Shown here one piece after another: positions 8,823 through 17,703 of a stretch of 36,332 bases of DNA; the first letter of the stretch is position 1, and each line of letters starts with the position of its first letter. The DNA is from Bacteroidales bacterium UBA6229 (GTDB taxonomy: Bacteria > Bacteroidota > Bacteroidia > Bacteroidales > F082): assembly GCA_002440975.1 (NCBI GenBank), contig DJWN01000140.1:1-36332 (forward strand), written 5' to 3'. A model generated the notes under the pieces. The model had not been told where the DNA came from. It saw nothing but the letters and a program-made list of their open reading frames with translations, and made no database searches. Made by a program: the position numbers and the translations under genes.

Positions 8823-8851
8823 TTGAAATGTGAAAAATTCATGTAATTTTG
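8823..8851 (+). promoter_or_regulatory. candidate promoter of the LutA-like gene
   Basis: TAATTTTG (8844-8851) matches the -7 consensus and TTG (8823-8825) lies 18 nt upstream. The motif ends 12 nt before the ATG at 8864, so the predicted leader is only about 6 nt. It also overlaps an alternative TTG start at 8849, which argues for the ATG. Confidence 0.45.
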
Positions 8852-8863
8852 CCAAAAAAAGCC

Positions 8864-9583
8864 ATGACAATAGATCTGTTCATACCCTGTTTTGTTGATC
8901 AGTTTTATCCGGAGACAGGAATGAATATGATAAAACTGCTCGAAAAGGCAGGCGTGAGCATCCACTACAATCCTGATCAAACTTGCTGCGGTCAAATGGC
9001 TTTTAACAGTGGATTTCTGGATGATGCCAAAAAATTGGGCAATAAATTTCTTAGCGATTTTCCGAACGATCGTCCGGTGGTTAGCCCTTCTGCCTCCTGT
9101 GCGGGTTATGTTCGAAATTATTATCACGAACTTTTTCATAATACTGCTAATCATCTGGAGTATAAACGATTGACAAGAAATATGTTTGAGCTTTCAGATT
9201 TTTTGGTTAATAAAATTCGGTTTACAGATTTTGGTGCCAGTTTTCCTCACAAAGTTACTTTTCACGATAGTTGTGCCGGCCTGCGCGAATACGGCCTTAA
9301 GGATGAGGCACGTTTGTTATTATCCAAAGTGAAAGGACTGGAACTGGCCGAAATGAAGGAGCATCATGTTTGCTGTGGATTTGGAGGGACTTTTAGCGTA
9401 AAGCATGAAGCCATTTCTACTGCTATGGCCGAGCAAAAAGTTCAACATGCCTTGGATACCAAGGCTGAGTTTATTGTTTCAACCGACCTTTCCTGCCTGA
9501 TGCATCAGGAAGCCTACATCAACAAGCATAAACTACCTATCAAGACCATTCACCTGGCTGATGTTTTAGCATCAGGTTGGTAA
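8864..9583 (+). CDS. LutA/YkgE-like cysteine-rich Fe-S protein
   Basis: 239 residues with two CCG (cysteine-rich) domains. The first has FIPCFVDQFYP, TCCGQMAF and SPSASCAGYVR. The second has FHDSCAGLRE and HHVCCGFGGTF. This is the pattern of LutA (YkgE), one of three proteins of the LutABC system that oxidises L-lactate to pyruvate with an Fe-S electron path. The partners lutB and lutC are not in this window, so here the gene stands alone. The start is the ATG at 8864 (MTIDLFIPC); the upstream TTG lies in the promoter -7 element. Its stop abuts the stop of the convergent gene with no intervening base. Confidence 0.88.
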   Translation: MTIDLFIPCFVDQFYPETGMNMIKLLEKAGVSIHYNPDQTCCGQMAFNSGFLDDAKKLGNKFLSDFPNDRPVVSPSASCAGYVRNYYHELFHNTANHLEYKRLTRNMFELSDFLVNKIRFTDFGASFPHKVTFHDSCAGLREYGLKDEARLLLSKVKGLELAEMKEHHVCCGFGGTFSVKHEAISTAMAEQKVQHALDTKAEFIVSTDLSCLMHQEAYINKHKLPIKTIHLADVLASGW

Positions 9584-11275
9584 TCAATAACTTCTGTTGA
9601 GTGTTTCGGATACTGTAAAGGCATGATCGCCTACCTTCTCGCAGTAAACTACAATTTGCTGGTAAAAATTTCCTGAGTTAAAAGGGTAGGCACCGGCCTT
9701 GAGATCAGTGAGGTGGGTCTCGATGTACTCTTTAGACAGGTCATTTAATTGAATTTCAATTCGTTGAGCTACCGCTAAATCTGGTTTTTGAGGTTTTTCC
9801 AAATTAACTTTCATCTGATTCAGGCTTTCTTTCACAATTTCGAACATCAGATGAAGTCTGTCGCGCTGTGGCTGGTTAAACCAGGCTTTCTGGCTGTTTT
9901 TGAGTTCGATTATCCTCGCAAGCTTAAAGCAGATGTCGGCAATACTTTCGATATTATTCACAATGATCATGCTGCCATTGACAAGTTTTGAGCTTTCGGT
10001 GCTTAATTTACTTTCTGTGAGTCTGGCAAGATAGTTCATCAAAATTTGCTCTTGTTGATCAACCTCCTGCTCCATTGCTCTGATGTTATCGTTGAGCATT
10101 TGGTATTCTTCCTGATTTTTCTCCATCAGTAATTTTGGAACCAGATCAAACATTTTTTGACTGATTTTGGCCATCTTGCTGATTTCTTTAGCCAGATGAA
10201 TTAATGAAAGTTCAGAAACAGACGTTACGAAATTATCGTGTAGGCTGAGGGTTCTTCCATTTTCTTCATTTTTTTTCTGAGGTATAATGGCATAACTCAA
10301 TTGTTGAAGTGGTTTTACGAACCAAATCAGAATAAATGTATTGCTGAGGTTGAAAAGAGTGTGAAACAAACTTACTTTCAGAGGAGCAGCAAGCATGGCA
10401 TCCTTGTCGCTCAACTGTAGTATTATTTCTTTGAGTTCCTCGATAAAGTGCATAACATATTGAAAAACAGGGATGATAAGCAGAGCGCCGGTAAGATTGA
10501 AAAGAGTATGGATAAGTGCTGTTCGTTTGGCGTTTCGGTTAGCTACGATGGCAGCGATATTTGCTGTGGCGGTTGTGCCAATATTTTCGCCAATGATTAG
10601 AGCAGCAGCTATTTCAAAGCTTACCATACCTTCACTCAATAAGACCATGGTGAGTGTGATGGTGGCTGTGGAGGATTGAATAAGCAAGGTGATGCCAATA
10701 CCGATCAAAGTGGCAAAAAAGAGTGATAGAAAACTGTTTTCAGCTTTTGTCCGAAGGAATTCCAATATCCCTGCTTCGCGGTGAATATCAGGCAGTACGT
10801 CTCTTAAAAATTGAAGTCCGATGAATAAGATCGCAAAACCCAAAACAAATTCAGCCACTGATTTCCTTTTTGAGTTATTGCTGAAATACAAAGGAATTAC
10901 AAGTGCTATCAAAGGCAAAATGATCACTCTGATATTGAATGAATAACCAAAAAAAGTGATCAGCCAGGCAGTTACGGTAGTGCCGATATTTGCGCCCATG
11001 ATCAGGCTGACGGAATCGAAAATGGTGATCAGGCCGGCATTAACAAATCCCACCACAAGCACTGTGGCAGCAGATGATGATTGCAGAATACCAGTGATTA
11101 CAAATCCTGTCAGCAGTCCTTTCCAGCGATTAGCTGTTATGGCCGAAAGATATTGCCGCATCCTGAAACCTGCAATCTTTTGCAGCGATTCGCTCATGAG
11201 CTTCATCCCGAAGAGGAAAAAAGCCAGTGCACCAAGCACACTCATTAATTCATAGAGGAGCGAAACCATGTTCAT
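9584..11275 (-). CDS. Na+/phosphate symporter with PhoU-like C-terminal domain
   Basis: 563 residues. The N-terminal half (about 1-330) is a membrane domain with two inverted repeats of the Na/Pi cotransporter family: GILQSSSAATVLVV with GANIGTTVTAW in the first, and LIQSSTATITL with GENIGTTATANI in the second. The QSS(S/T)A signature is the sodium and phosphate site. From about residue 350 onward the sequence is soluble and helical, like PhoU, and probably regulates transport. It resembles E. coli YjbB, which can export phosphate, so direction cannot be fixed from sequence. Starts at 11275 (MNMVSLL) and 11269 (MVSLL) are both possible. The first overlaps the upstream gene stop as ATGA, suggesting translational coupling. 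Confidence 0.93.
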   Translation of the reverse strand: MNMVSLLYELMSVLGALAFFLFGMKLMSESLQKIAGFRMRQYLSAITANRWKGLLTGFVITGILQSSSAATVLVVGFVNAGLITIFDSVSLIMGANIGTTVTAWLITFFGYSFNIRVIILPLIALVIPLYFSNNSKRKSVAEFVLGFAILFIGLQFLRDVLPDIHREAGILEFLRTKAENSFLSLFFATLIGIGITLLIQSSTATITLTMVLLSEGMVSFEIAAALIIGENIGTTATANIAAIVANRNAKRTALIHTLFNLTGALLIIPVFQYVMHFIEELKEIILQLSDKDAMLAAPLKVSLFHTLFNLSNTFILIWFVKPLQQLSYAIIPQKKNEENGRTLSLHDNFVTSVSELSLIHLAKEISKMAKISQKMFDLVPKLLMEKNQEEYQMLNDNIRAMEQEVDQQEQILMNYLARLTESKLSTESSKLVNGSMIIVNNIESIADICFKLARIIELKNSQKAWFNQPQRDRLHLMFEIVKESLNQMKVNLEKPQKPDLAVAQRIEIQLNDLSKEYIETHLTDLKAGAYPFNSGNFYQQIVVYCEKVGDHAFTVSETLNRSY

Positions 11276-12375
11276 AAGCCAGGATTTAATGATACCTGAA
11301 TGGCTTTCAAACGTTCGTACAACTCGGGCTTAAGCAAATCGTGGATTTCAGAAAATGGTAACATTACCGAAGAATGACCAAAGTAATAGGGAGCAATTTC
11401 ATAACTATTGTAATAAAAGCCAATTCCAGCCGCGCTTAACCAGAAATTTTCGCTAAGATCCACCTCGCCAGAAAAAAAGCCTACGGAATGCAGGCTGCTG
11501 TCGGCATCTACCTGATAGGTATTTCTCAACGATTGTTCAATGAGTGATGGCAAAACAGCAAATGCTTCAGCTTTAAAAACATCATGTATTGTCAACCTCT
11601 CCATCTTCTCTAAATCAAGCACAAAAAACCACTGCGAGCTCAGCCCATGCGCACCACCGGTATAAACATAATCGGCTGTTGAAAAACAAAGAATTCCTCG
11701 CTGATTAAACTGCACGGACACTTCGCTGCTTTTTATCCATTGATAAACCGGCGTATCCTTATTCTCGAAATTGTTAAGCTTTTTAAAATCAGAAAAAAAA
11801 GTTTCTGACTCACGTTCTAACAATGTATTCAGCTTTACTGATTGCAATTTGCCTCCTTTTATCTGGAGTGCGAAAAGACTGTCATATTGCGCATTGTTTG
11901 TTTTTGGAACTAACAGCTGCCCTTCATAAATGGCTTGGGGACTATCAGCCATGGCAGAATCAAGAGCTTGTTGTTGTTCGTATGCTTCAACATCCAGTTC
12001 CATGTGGTTAGAAGGTGTTTCAGCTTGTAAATGCATCAAAACCAAATCGTTTGTTTTGTTTTTATAATAGGCTTCAAGTCTGGAACTTGTGAGGCGACCG
12101 ACCAGGAGTGTGTCTTCACCAAAATTGCTTCCCAGATGAAAATCTCCACCGGGTTTTAATTTCCCCGTCAGATTAAGCTGCTCAATAGTATTTGATTTTC
12201 CTTTTAATAGTAAGCTTGCATTGAGTTTATTATTGGCATTTATAAGATGCAGTCTTATTTCATACTGCTCATTATCACCAGTATAACAACCGTAAAAGCT
12301 TTGCTGACTCCTAACAGAATTAGCCTGAACCAAAAGCAGTAACAAGAGGATGAGTGGGCAGCAGTTTTTCATCAT
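11272..12375 (-). CDS. exported DUF3298 (RsiV-like) domain protein
   Basis: 367 residues. The N-terminus MMKNCCPLILLLLLLVQANS followed by VRSQ is a signal peptide; Cys5-Cys6 lie before the hydrophobic core, so this is not a lipobox. The N-terminal part (about 25-130) is a beta-rich segment. The C-terminal part (about 215-355) contains YTGGAHG and IGFYYNSYEIAPYYFG, hallmarks of the DUF3298/RsiV-like fold seen in cell-envelope proteins. RsiV itself binds lysozyme, but ligand binding here is unknown. The stop TGA overlaps the start of the phosphate symporter, so the two are cotranscribed and probably coupled, which suggests a shared envelope-related role. Two adjacent ATG codons (12375, 12372) can serve as start. 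Confidence 0.78.
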   Translation of the reverse strand: MMKNCCPLILLLLLLVQANSVRSQQSFYGCYTGDNEQYEIRLHLINANNKLNASLLLKGKSNTIEQLNLTGKLKPGGDFHLGSNFGEDTLLVGRLTSSRLEAYYKNKTNDLVLMHLQAETPSNHMELDVEAYEQQQALDSAMADSPQAIYEGQLLVPKTNNAQYDSLFALQIKGGKLQSVKLNTLLERESETFFSDFKKLNNFENKDTPVYQWIKSSEVSVQFNQRGILCFSTADYVYTGGAHGLSSQWFFVLDLEKMERLTIHDVFKAEAFAVLPSLIEQSLRNTYQVDADSSLHSVGFFSGEVDLSENFWLSAAGIGFYYNSYEIAPYYFGHSSVMLPFSEIHDLLKPELYERLKAIQVSLNPGL

Positions 12376-12395
12376 TCATGCGTAAATTCGGGCGT

Positions 12396-12403
12396 CAAAG
12401 ATA
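12396..12403 (-). promoter_or_regulatory. candidate -7 element for the DUF3298-symporter operon
   Basis: TATCTTTG on the minus strand (12403-12396) is an exact TAnnTTTG match about 21 nt before the start codon. No good -33 TTTG is at the expected distance. Confidence 0.35.
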
Positions 12404-12473
12404 TGGAAAACGCAATGATTGGCATGAGCATATGATCCAGAAATTCAAGAATTAACGGTTTGTTAAACTTAAA

Positions 12474-13736
12474 TCAGGATAGTTTGCCTCCAAACTTATA
12501 GCCCAAGGATTCTACTGTTTTTTTGATACCCTCCTCATCAAAGTCTTTTCCTTCAATTTTTACTGTTTGTGTATTCAAATCTGCTTCAACAGATTGTATT
12601 TGAGGCAATTTGCTGAGATTTAATTCAACACTGTTCTTGCAGTGGTTACAATCCATTCCCTGCACACTGAAAAGTGAGAAGTTTTTGTTTGTGTCCATAT
12701 TTTCTGTTTTTAGAGTCGTTTTTTTGAAATATTTCAGATAAAAACCATTGACAATCAACAGCATTAGAACTATGGTTGACGACAACTGAAGCCATTCAGG
12801 GATCAGGTGATGTTCATGCCCGGCACCAGGCAATGACACAGCAAACCACGCTGCTGGAAGTTGATTGATCAGCAAACCAAACAACAATGATCCTCCAATG
12901 ATAGTAGCCAAATAAATTAATGTGGATTTTTTGCCAAGTGTTTTCCAGAGTACTGTCATCGTGGCGGCATTGGTAGCTGGCCCTGCCATCAAAAATACCA
13001 GAACAGCACCCGGCGAAAGTCCTTTCATAAGCAGTACGGCAGCTAAAGGTACTGACGCTGTGGCACAAACATAAAGCGGAACGCTCGCAATCAATATGAC
13101 CAACATTTCCAAAATGCTGTTGCCAATGTATTGTTCAAAAAATGCATCCGGAATAATAACTGATACCAGTGCAGCAAGCAGCAAACCAATAATCAGCCAT
13201 TTCATTATGTCCTGCAGAAAACTAATGAAAGCATAATTCAGCATTAGTTTGAGCCTTCCCAAGGCTGAAGGTCTTTCCTTTTCGGCCTCGAAAACATGGG
13301 CCGATACTGCTCTTGAAGCTTGATCAGGAATAAGCCAGTTGGTGAGCATTCCACCTGCAATGCCTGTCGTTAATGCCACGATAGGACGAATAATCGCAAA
13401 AGGTAATCCAAGCATGGAATAGGTAACCAAAATGGAATCGATCCCTGTTTGTGGAGTTGAAATCAGGAAGGAGTTTGTGCTGCCTCTGGAAGCTCCGTTT
13501 CTGAAGAGTGAGATCCCGGTAGGAATAACGCCACACGAACAAAGCGGCATGGGAATACCAAGCAAACTGGCATTTAAGGCTGCTGCCGGACTCGATTTGC
13601 CCATATATTTATTTAGCAGTTGCTGTGGGAAATATACCCTGAGGATTCCTGCAAATAGAAAACCAAACAGCAGATAAGGTGATATTTCAACCGTTAATTC
13701 CCAAAGTTCGTTTAAGTAGGCAAATAGGTATGTCAT
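12474..13736 (-). CDS. COG0701 permease (SO_0444-type metal efflux) with fused HMA domain
   Basis: 420 residues from the ATG at 13736. The membrane part (about 1-330) has two related halves. The first carries PMPLCSCGVIPTG, with the paired Cys residues typical of this permease family, followed by SFLISTPQTGIDSI. The second carries PLYVCATASVPLAAVLLMKG and MAGPATNAATMTVLWK. A helix and charged linker lead to a heavy-metal-associated (HMA) domain of about 68 residues beginning FSLFSVQGMDCNHC, with metal-binding Cys363 and Cys366. The family is linked to Cu or Zn efflux, and the HMA domain fits a transition-metal substrate, but the metal is not determined. The frame extends to a TTG at 13763, which lies inside a -7 promoter element, so I use the ATG. 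Confidence 0.88.
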   Translation of the reverse strand: MTYLFAYLNELWELTVEISPYLLFGFLFAGILRVYFPQQLLNKYMGKSSPAAALNASLLGIPMPLCSCGVIPTGISLFRNGASRGSTNSFLISTPQTGIDSILVTYSMLGLPFAIIRPIVALTTGIAGGMLTNWLIPDQASRAVSAHVFEAEKERPSALGRLKLMLNYAFISFLQDIMKWLIIGLLLAALVSVIIPDAFFEQYIGNSILEMLVILIASVPLYVCATASVPLAAVLLMKGLSPGAVLVFLMAGPATNAATMTVLWKTLGKKSTLIYLATIIGGSLLFGLLINQLPAAWFAVSLPGAGHEHHLIPEWLQLSSTIVLMLLIVNGFYLKYFKKTTLKTENMDTNKNFSLFSVQGMDCNHCKNSVELNLSKLPQIQSVEADLNTQTVKIEGKDFDEEGIKKTVESLGYKFGGKLS

Positions 13737-13760
13737 TATTAATCTTGAATGAAGCTCCAA

Positions 13761-13768
13761 CAAAAGTA
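13761..13768 (-). promoter_or_regulatory. candidate -7 element for the permease gene
   Basis: TACTTTTG on the minus strand (13768-13761) matches TAnnTTTG and ends 25 nt before the ATG at 13736. It covers the alternative TTG start at 13763, which decides for the downstream ATG. Confidence 0.45.
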
Positions 13769-13943
13769 ATTGAAATGGGGTTCTGATGTTGCGCGAAAAG
13801 TTTGATATTTCTCACTTCTCAGTAAACCACTAAGCTGATTCAATATAAAAACATCCTTTCAGATGAATCAAAATGTTAAGCTGTTGCGAAATTAGATAGT
13901 GCGATAGAAGTATATGTTTCTAAAAAAACCATCCGAATGTTTA

Positions 13944-13960
13944 TTTAGAATCAATCTAAA
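13944..13960. promoter_or_regulatory. inverted repeat TTTAGA-N5-TCTAAA, possible operator
   Basis: A perfect 6-bp dyad with a 5-nt spacer (atcaa), placed just upstream of the candidate -33/-7 region of the C25 peptidase gene. It could be a binding site for a dimeric regulator. No regulator gene is adjacent, so the assignment is speculative. Confidence 0.25.
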
Positions 13961-13976
13961 GGGCTCAATGAGAGGC

Positions 13977-14002
13977 TTGTTATAGATGAAAGCTTAACTT
14001 TG
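13977..14002 (+). promoter_or_regulatory. candidate promoter of the C25 peptidase gene
   Basis: TAACTTTG (13995-14002) is an exact -7 match and TTG (13977-13979) lies 15 nt upstream, somewhat close. The leader to the ATG at 14043 would be about 34 nt. Confidence 0.4.
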
Positions 14003-14042
14003 ACACATAGTTAACCGCAATTGAATTTTGAATTCCAAACCT

Positions 14043-17000
14043 ATGAAACGTTTATTGGTTTTGCTGTCAATCCTGTTGACCGGCACTTTTGTTGTGCCTC
14101 AATCTGTTGAAAAGACCTTTTATTTTGATGAGCCTCAAATTGTTAGCACTTCAAAGGGTGATAATATAGTGTTTGAAGGTTGTTTTTTGTCTGCCCTTAC
14201 CGGACAACCTGTATTGCCCTGGAAAAGCATTAGTTTATTGCTTCCTCCCGGACACAAAGCTGTTGCCATTGAGGTGATTTACAGTGACTTTATTCCACTT
14301 GAAACAAAGCATCTGCTTGCGCCATATCAGCCTTCGAGGCCGCTTTCTGAAAAACGTGAATTTGCTTTTGTGAAAGACGAAAAAATTTATTCTTCCGAAA
14401 CAGTTTATCCCGAAAACGCGCACGGAAAACTCCTTACCTCCTGGTTTAATGGAATGGGTTTTGCCTTGAGTACGATCACGCCTTTGCAGTATATACCAGC
14501 TGATCAGACTGTTTATTATGCAAAAGAAGTGACTGTACGGCTTGAAACTGCACCGGTTCGTTTGGCATCGAATGTGGCTTTTAATGCTGGTTCAATGCAA
14601 TTAATTACTGCTGAAAGAATGGCTCAGAATCCGGCAATGATTGAACAATATATACAGTCTGAACAAAGGTCCCGTGAGGTTCCACAAACTGATTTATTGC
14701 TTGTTACAAAAGAGATTTACGCAGCTCAGTTTGAAGTTTATCAGGAATTTCTGCTCGAAAGGGGCTTCACTTCAGAGCTGGCCACTATTGAAACTATTTC
14801 AGCCAACGGAAATGGTGTTGATTTACAAGAAAAGATCCGAAATTTTGTGATTGAAAAATACAACGAAACCGGCATTCACAGCCTGTTGTTGGGCGGCGAT
14901 GTGGATATCGTTCCGGCTCGTGGTTTTTATTGTTATGTGGAGTCCGGAAGCGGATATTCTACCAATAACATTCCTGCTGACTTGTATTATGCAGCCCTCG
15001 ACGGAACCTGGAATGAAGATGAAGACGATCGCTGGGGCGAGCCCGGCGAAGATGACTTGTTGCCCGAAATTGGTGTAGCCCGTATGCCATTTGGTAATGT
15101 TGCCGAACTGGATAATATGCTCAATAAAATTCTCATGTATCAGCAGCAACCCGTATTGGGTGAACTGGAAAAACCTTTGTTTGCAGGCGAAAATTTATAT
15201 AGCAATCCAGATACCTGGGGACGTGATTACCTGGAACTTCTGGTAGGTGAAACAGATGAGAATGGCTACACAACCATTGGTATACCTGAGTCGTATGAGG
15301 TTGAAAGAATGTATGAATACGATAATTATTGGTCAGGTAATGATTTGATTAACAGCATAAATCAAGGAAAACAGTTTGTTCATCATGTGGGTCATGCCAG
15401 CCAGACTTACGTAGCGCATTTGGATAACTCTGATATTACAGCAACAAATTTTGCTGCAACTAATGGGATTGATCACAACTTTACACTCTTGCACACGCAT
15501 GGCTGCGATTGTGGAGCCTTTGATTACGATGATTGTATTCTGGAAAAAATGGTTTTGATTGAGAATTTTGCGGTAGCGGTGGTCGGTAATTCGCGTTATG
15601 GCTGGTTCAACGAAGGCCAGACAGAAGGGCCCGCAGCGCATTTACACCGCGAAATGACAGATGCTTTTTACAATGATAAGATTCCTTATCTGGGTTTGGC
15701 TTTGAGGGAATCAAAAATAGAAACAGCACCCTGGGTAACAGCACCCGGACAATGGGAAGAGGGTGCTTTACGCTGGAATTTCTACGATTTAAATATTTTG
15801 GGTGATCCTATGCTAAGTGTATGGACATCAGAACCTTTTGAGCCTGAGGTTGATTACACGGCTGAATTAATTATTGGTTTAACCGAAACCTCTCTTGCTG
15901 TAAGTTATGCCGGTGACCCGCTGGCCGGATATCGCTGTCATCTGCGCCAGAATGGACAAATTTTGGGTGTTGGCGAAACAGATTCCAATGGAAATGCTGT
16001 GATAGTTTTTGATCAGGCTTTGAATGAAACCGGCGAAGCAAGCCTGGTGGTGGTGGGGCAGAATATTTTACCTTTGGAACTGCCTGTTACGATCATTCCC
16101 AACGAGGGACCGTACCTTATCTGGGAAAGCATGGAAGTAGTGGATGAGCAGGGAAATGCCAACGGAGAAGCCGACTATGGTGAAACTGTCAGCCTGAATA
16201 TTGGGATCAAAAATATTGGCTCAGAGGATATCGAAGATGTAATGACACAAATCAGTGTTGAGGATGATTGGATCGTAACTGTTCTGGAATCTGAGATTGA
16301 AATAGGATCAATAGCAGCTGGTGAAACCGTAAGCCTGGAAGATGTGTTTTTACTGGAAATATCGACGTTTGTTCCACCAGATTATGCTATCGGAATTGAA
16401 ATGGTGCTTACTTCGGGAGATCAGAGTTGGACCGATCATTTTGAGTTGGTGATTCTAATACCTGGAAACTATATTTCTCATTATGAAATTGACGATGAAT
16501 CAGGCAATCAAAACGGGATGCTGGATGCCGGCGAAACAGTTCAATTCCATGTGTTTGGTGGCAATAATGGAACAAGTGCTGCGCATGATATCTCGATCAG
16601 TTTGAGTGAATACGCCTCGGAATGGCTCATCATCGAAAATGGCAATCAATACATTGGAAGTTTGTATCCAGGTGAATCCTTCGATGTGAGTTATACAGTA
16701 CATGTGGATGAATTTGCTCCTCAGGGTACCATCGTGGTGCTGAATGCTTTATTGGATTGTCCGGCAGGCTATGAATGGTATGATGATAGCTGGTTGTGGC
16801 CAATGTCAATCGGTTTGCAGATTGAGGATTTTGAAACCGGCGACTTTACGGCTTATGAATGGATACTGGGAATGGCTAATAACTGGCAAATTGTGGAAGA
16901 TGTGAAGTATGAAGGTAATTATGCTGCCAAATCAGCAACAATTACAAACAACCAATATACAGAGCTAAAGATCAATATGTATGTCTGGATGCAGGATGAG

Positions 17001-17498
17001 ATCAGTTTTTACCGAAAAGTATCCTCAGAATCGGGATATGACTACCTGAATTTTTATGTGGACGATACGCAGCTCGGACAATGGTCGGGCGAAGAAGATT
17101 GGGAATTGATCACAGTGGAAATTCCTGAAGGTCAGCATACTTTGAAATGGGTTTATTCAAAGGATGGTAGCGTAAGTAATGGCAATGATTGTGCCTGGAT
17201 CGATTACATCATTTTTCCGGCTACTGCCACAATTATGGACGTAACTACTGTCATCGCAACAAATTCTGAAGTACAGATTTATCCCAATCCCGGATCAGGA
17301 GTTTTTTGGTTTAATAGCTCTGAATCCAAGACATTTGAAGCAGTTAAGCTGTATCAGTTGGATGGGAAGTTGGTGTACAGTGGAGGTGAATGGCATGCCA
17401 GAGAGAAGCTGGATGTCAGCTTTCTGAATAAAGGGGTATATGTGATCGAATTATTTGATAGCGGCATCCTTATTAAGGAAAAACTGGTTATTCAGTAA
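14043..17498 (+). CDS. gingipain-type (C25) cysteine peptidase with T9SS sorting domain
   Basis: 1151 residues from the ATG at 14043 (MKRLLVLLSILLTG signal peptide); the in-frame TTG at 14028 is less likely. A propeptide-like region (about 20-205) precedes the C25 domain. Within it LLLGGDVDIVPARG and EIGVARMP are typical, and the catalytic pair is His451 (HHVGHAS) and Cys488 (HGCDCGAFDY). The Cys lies five residues before the conserved FDY, as in gingipain R. Two Ig-like modules follow, each with the pattern GN-x-NG-x(2)-D-x-GET. Then comes a jelly-roll or cleaved-adhesin-like module from about 935 (DFETGDFTAYEW). The last 75 residues (VQIYPNPGSG to the end) form a type A T9SS sorting domain. 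It is therefore exported by the type IX system and anchored or released at the surface. Substrate specificity (Arg, Lys or other) cannot be read. Confidence 0.93.
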   Translation: MKRLLVLLSILLTGTFVVPQSVEKTFYFDEPQIVSTSKGDNIVFEGCFLSALTGQPVLPWKSISLLLPPGHKAVAIEVIYSDFIPLETKHLLAPYQPSRPLSEKREFAFVKDEKIYSSETVYPENAHGKLLTSWFNGMGFALSTITPLQYIPADQTVYYAKEVTVRLETAPVRLASNVAFNAGSMQLITAERMAQNPAMIEQYIQSEQRSREVPQTDLLLVTKEIYAAQFEVYQEFLLERGFTSELATIETISANGNGVDLQEKIRNFVIEKYNETGIHSLLLGGDVDIVPARGFYCYVESGSGYSTNNIPADLYYAALDGTWNEDEDDRWGEPGEDDLLPEIGVARMPFGNVAELDNMLNKILMYQQQPVLGELEKPLFAGENLYSNPDTWGRDYLELLVGETDENGYTTIGIPESYEVERMYEYDNYWSGNDLINSINQGKQFVHHVGHASQTYVAHLDNSDITATNFAATNGIDHNFTLLHTHGCDCGAFDYDDCILEKMVLIENFAVAVVGNSRYGWFNEGQTEGPAAHLHREMTDAFYNDKIPYLGLALRESKIETAPWVTAPGQWEEGALRWNFYDLNILGDPMLSVWTSEPFEPEVDYTAELIIGLTETSLAVSYAGDPLAGYRCHLRQNGQILGVGETDSNGNAVIVFDQALNETGEASLVVVGQNILPLELPVTIIPNEGPYLIWESMEVVDEQGNANGEADYGETVSLNIGIKNIGSEDIEDVMTQISVEDDWIVTVLESEIEIGSIAAGETVSLEDVFLLEISTFVPPDYAIGIEMVLTSGDQSWTDHFELVILIPGNYISHYEIDDESGNQNGMLDAGETVQFHVFGGNNGTSAAHDISISLSEYASEWLIIENGNQYIGSLYPGESFDVSYTVHVDEFAPQGTIVVLNALLDCPAGYEWYDDSWLWPMSIGLQIEDFETGDFTAYEWILGMANNWQIVEDVKYEGNYAAKSATITNNQYTELKINMYVWMQDEISFYRKVSSESGYDYLNFYVDDTQLGQWSGEEDWELITVEIPEGQHTLKWVYSKDGSVSNGNDCAWIDYIIFPATATIMDVTTVIATNSEVQIYPNPGSGVFWFNSSESKTFEAVKLYQLDGKLVYSGGEWHAREKLDVSFLNKGVYVIELFDSGILIKEKLVIQ

Positions 17499-17670
17499 AT
17501 GATTGAAAACGAATTAAATAGATAGATGGAATTATAATTTTTAGCAGCTTGATCTTTGAGTTGGAAATATTGGTATTCATTGGCGGGTTATTGTAACGTT
17601 GAATCCAGAATTTCAGATAGTTACAGCATTAATGAAAAGTAGCACCCTGACTTGTTTGTGATTATTTTGA

Positions 17671-17699
17671 TTTGTTTTAAAAGTATTACTTTATTTTTG
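17671..17699 (+). promoter_or_regulatory. candidate promoter upstream of the 182-residue gene
   Basis: TTTG (17671-17674), 17 nt spacer, TATTTTTG (17692-17699): the best -33/-7 pair in the window. It predicts a transcript start at about 17704-17706, on or next to the GTG codon. Confidence 0.5.
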
Positions 17700-17703
17700 C
17701 ACC

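Larger units (their letters stand above)
13737..14042. other. divergent intergenic region, permease / C25 peptidase
   Basis: About 306 bases without a gene. It holds -7 elements facing each way (13768-13761 on minus, 13995-14002 on plus) and a 6-bp dyad TTTAGA-N5-TCTAAA at 13944-13960. I see no RNA gene or small ORF that I can support. Confidence 0.6.

Noticed and set aside
12452..12466. Terminator between the permease and DUF3298 genes
   Set aside because: The stem is only 5 bp (TTAAC/GTTAA) and lacks a proper T run.
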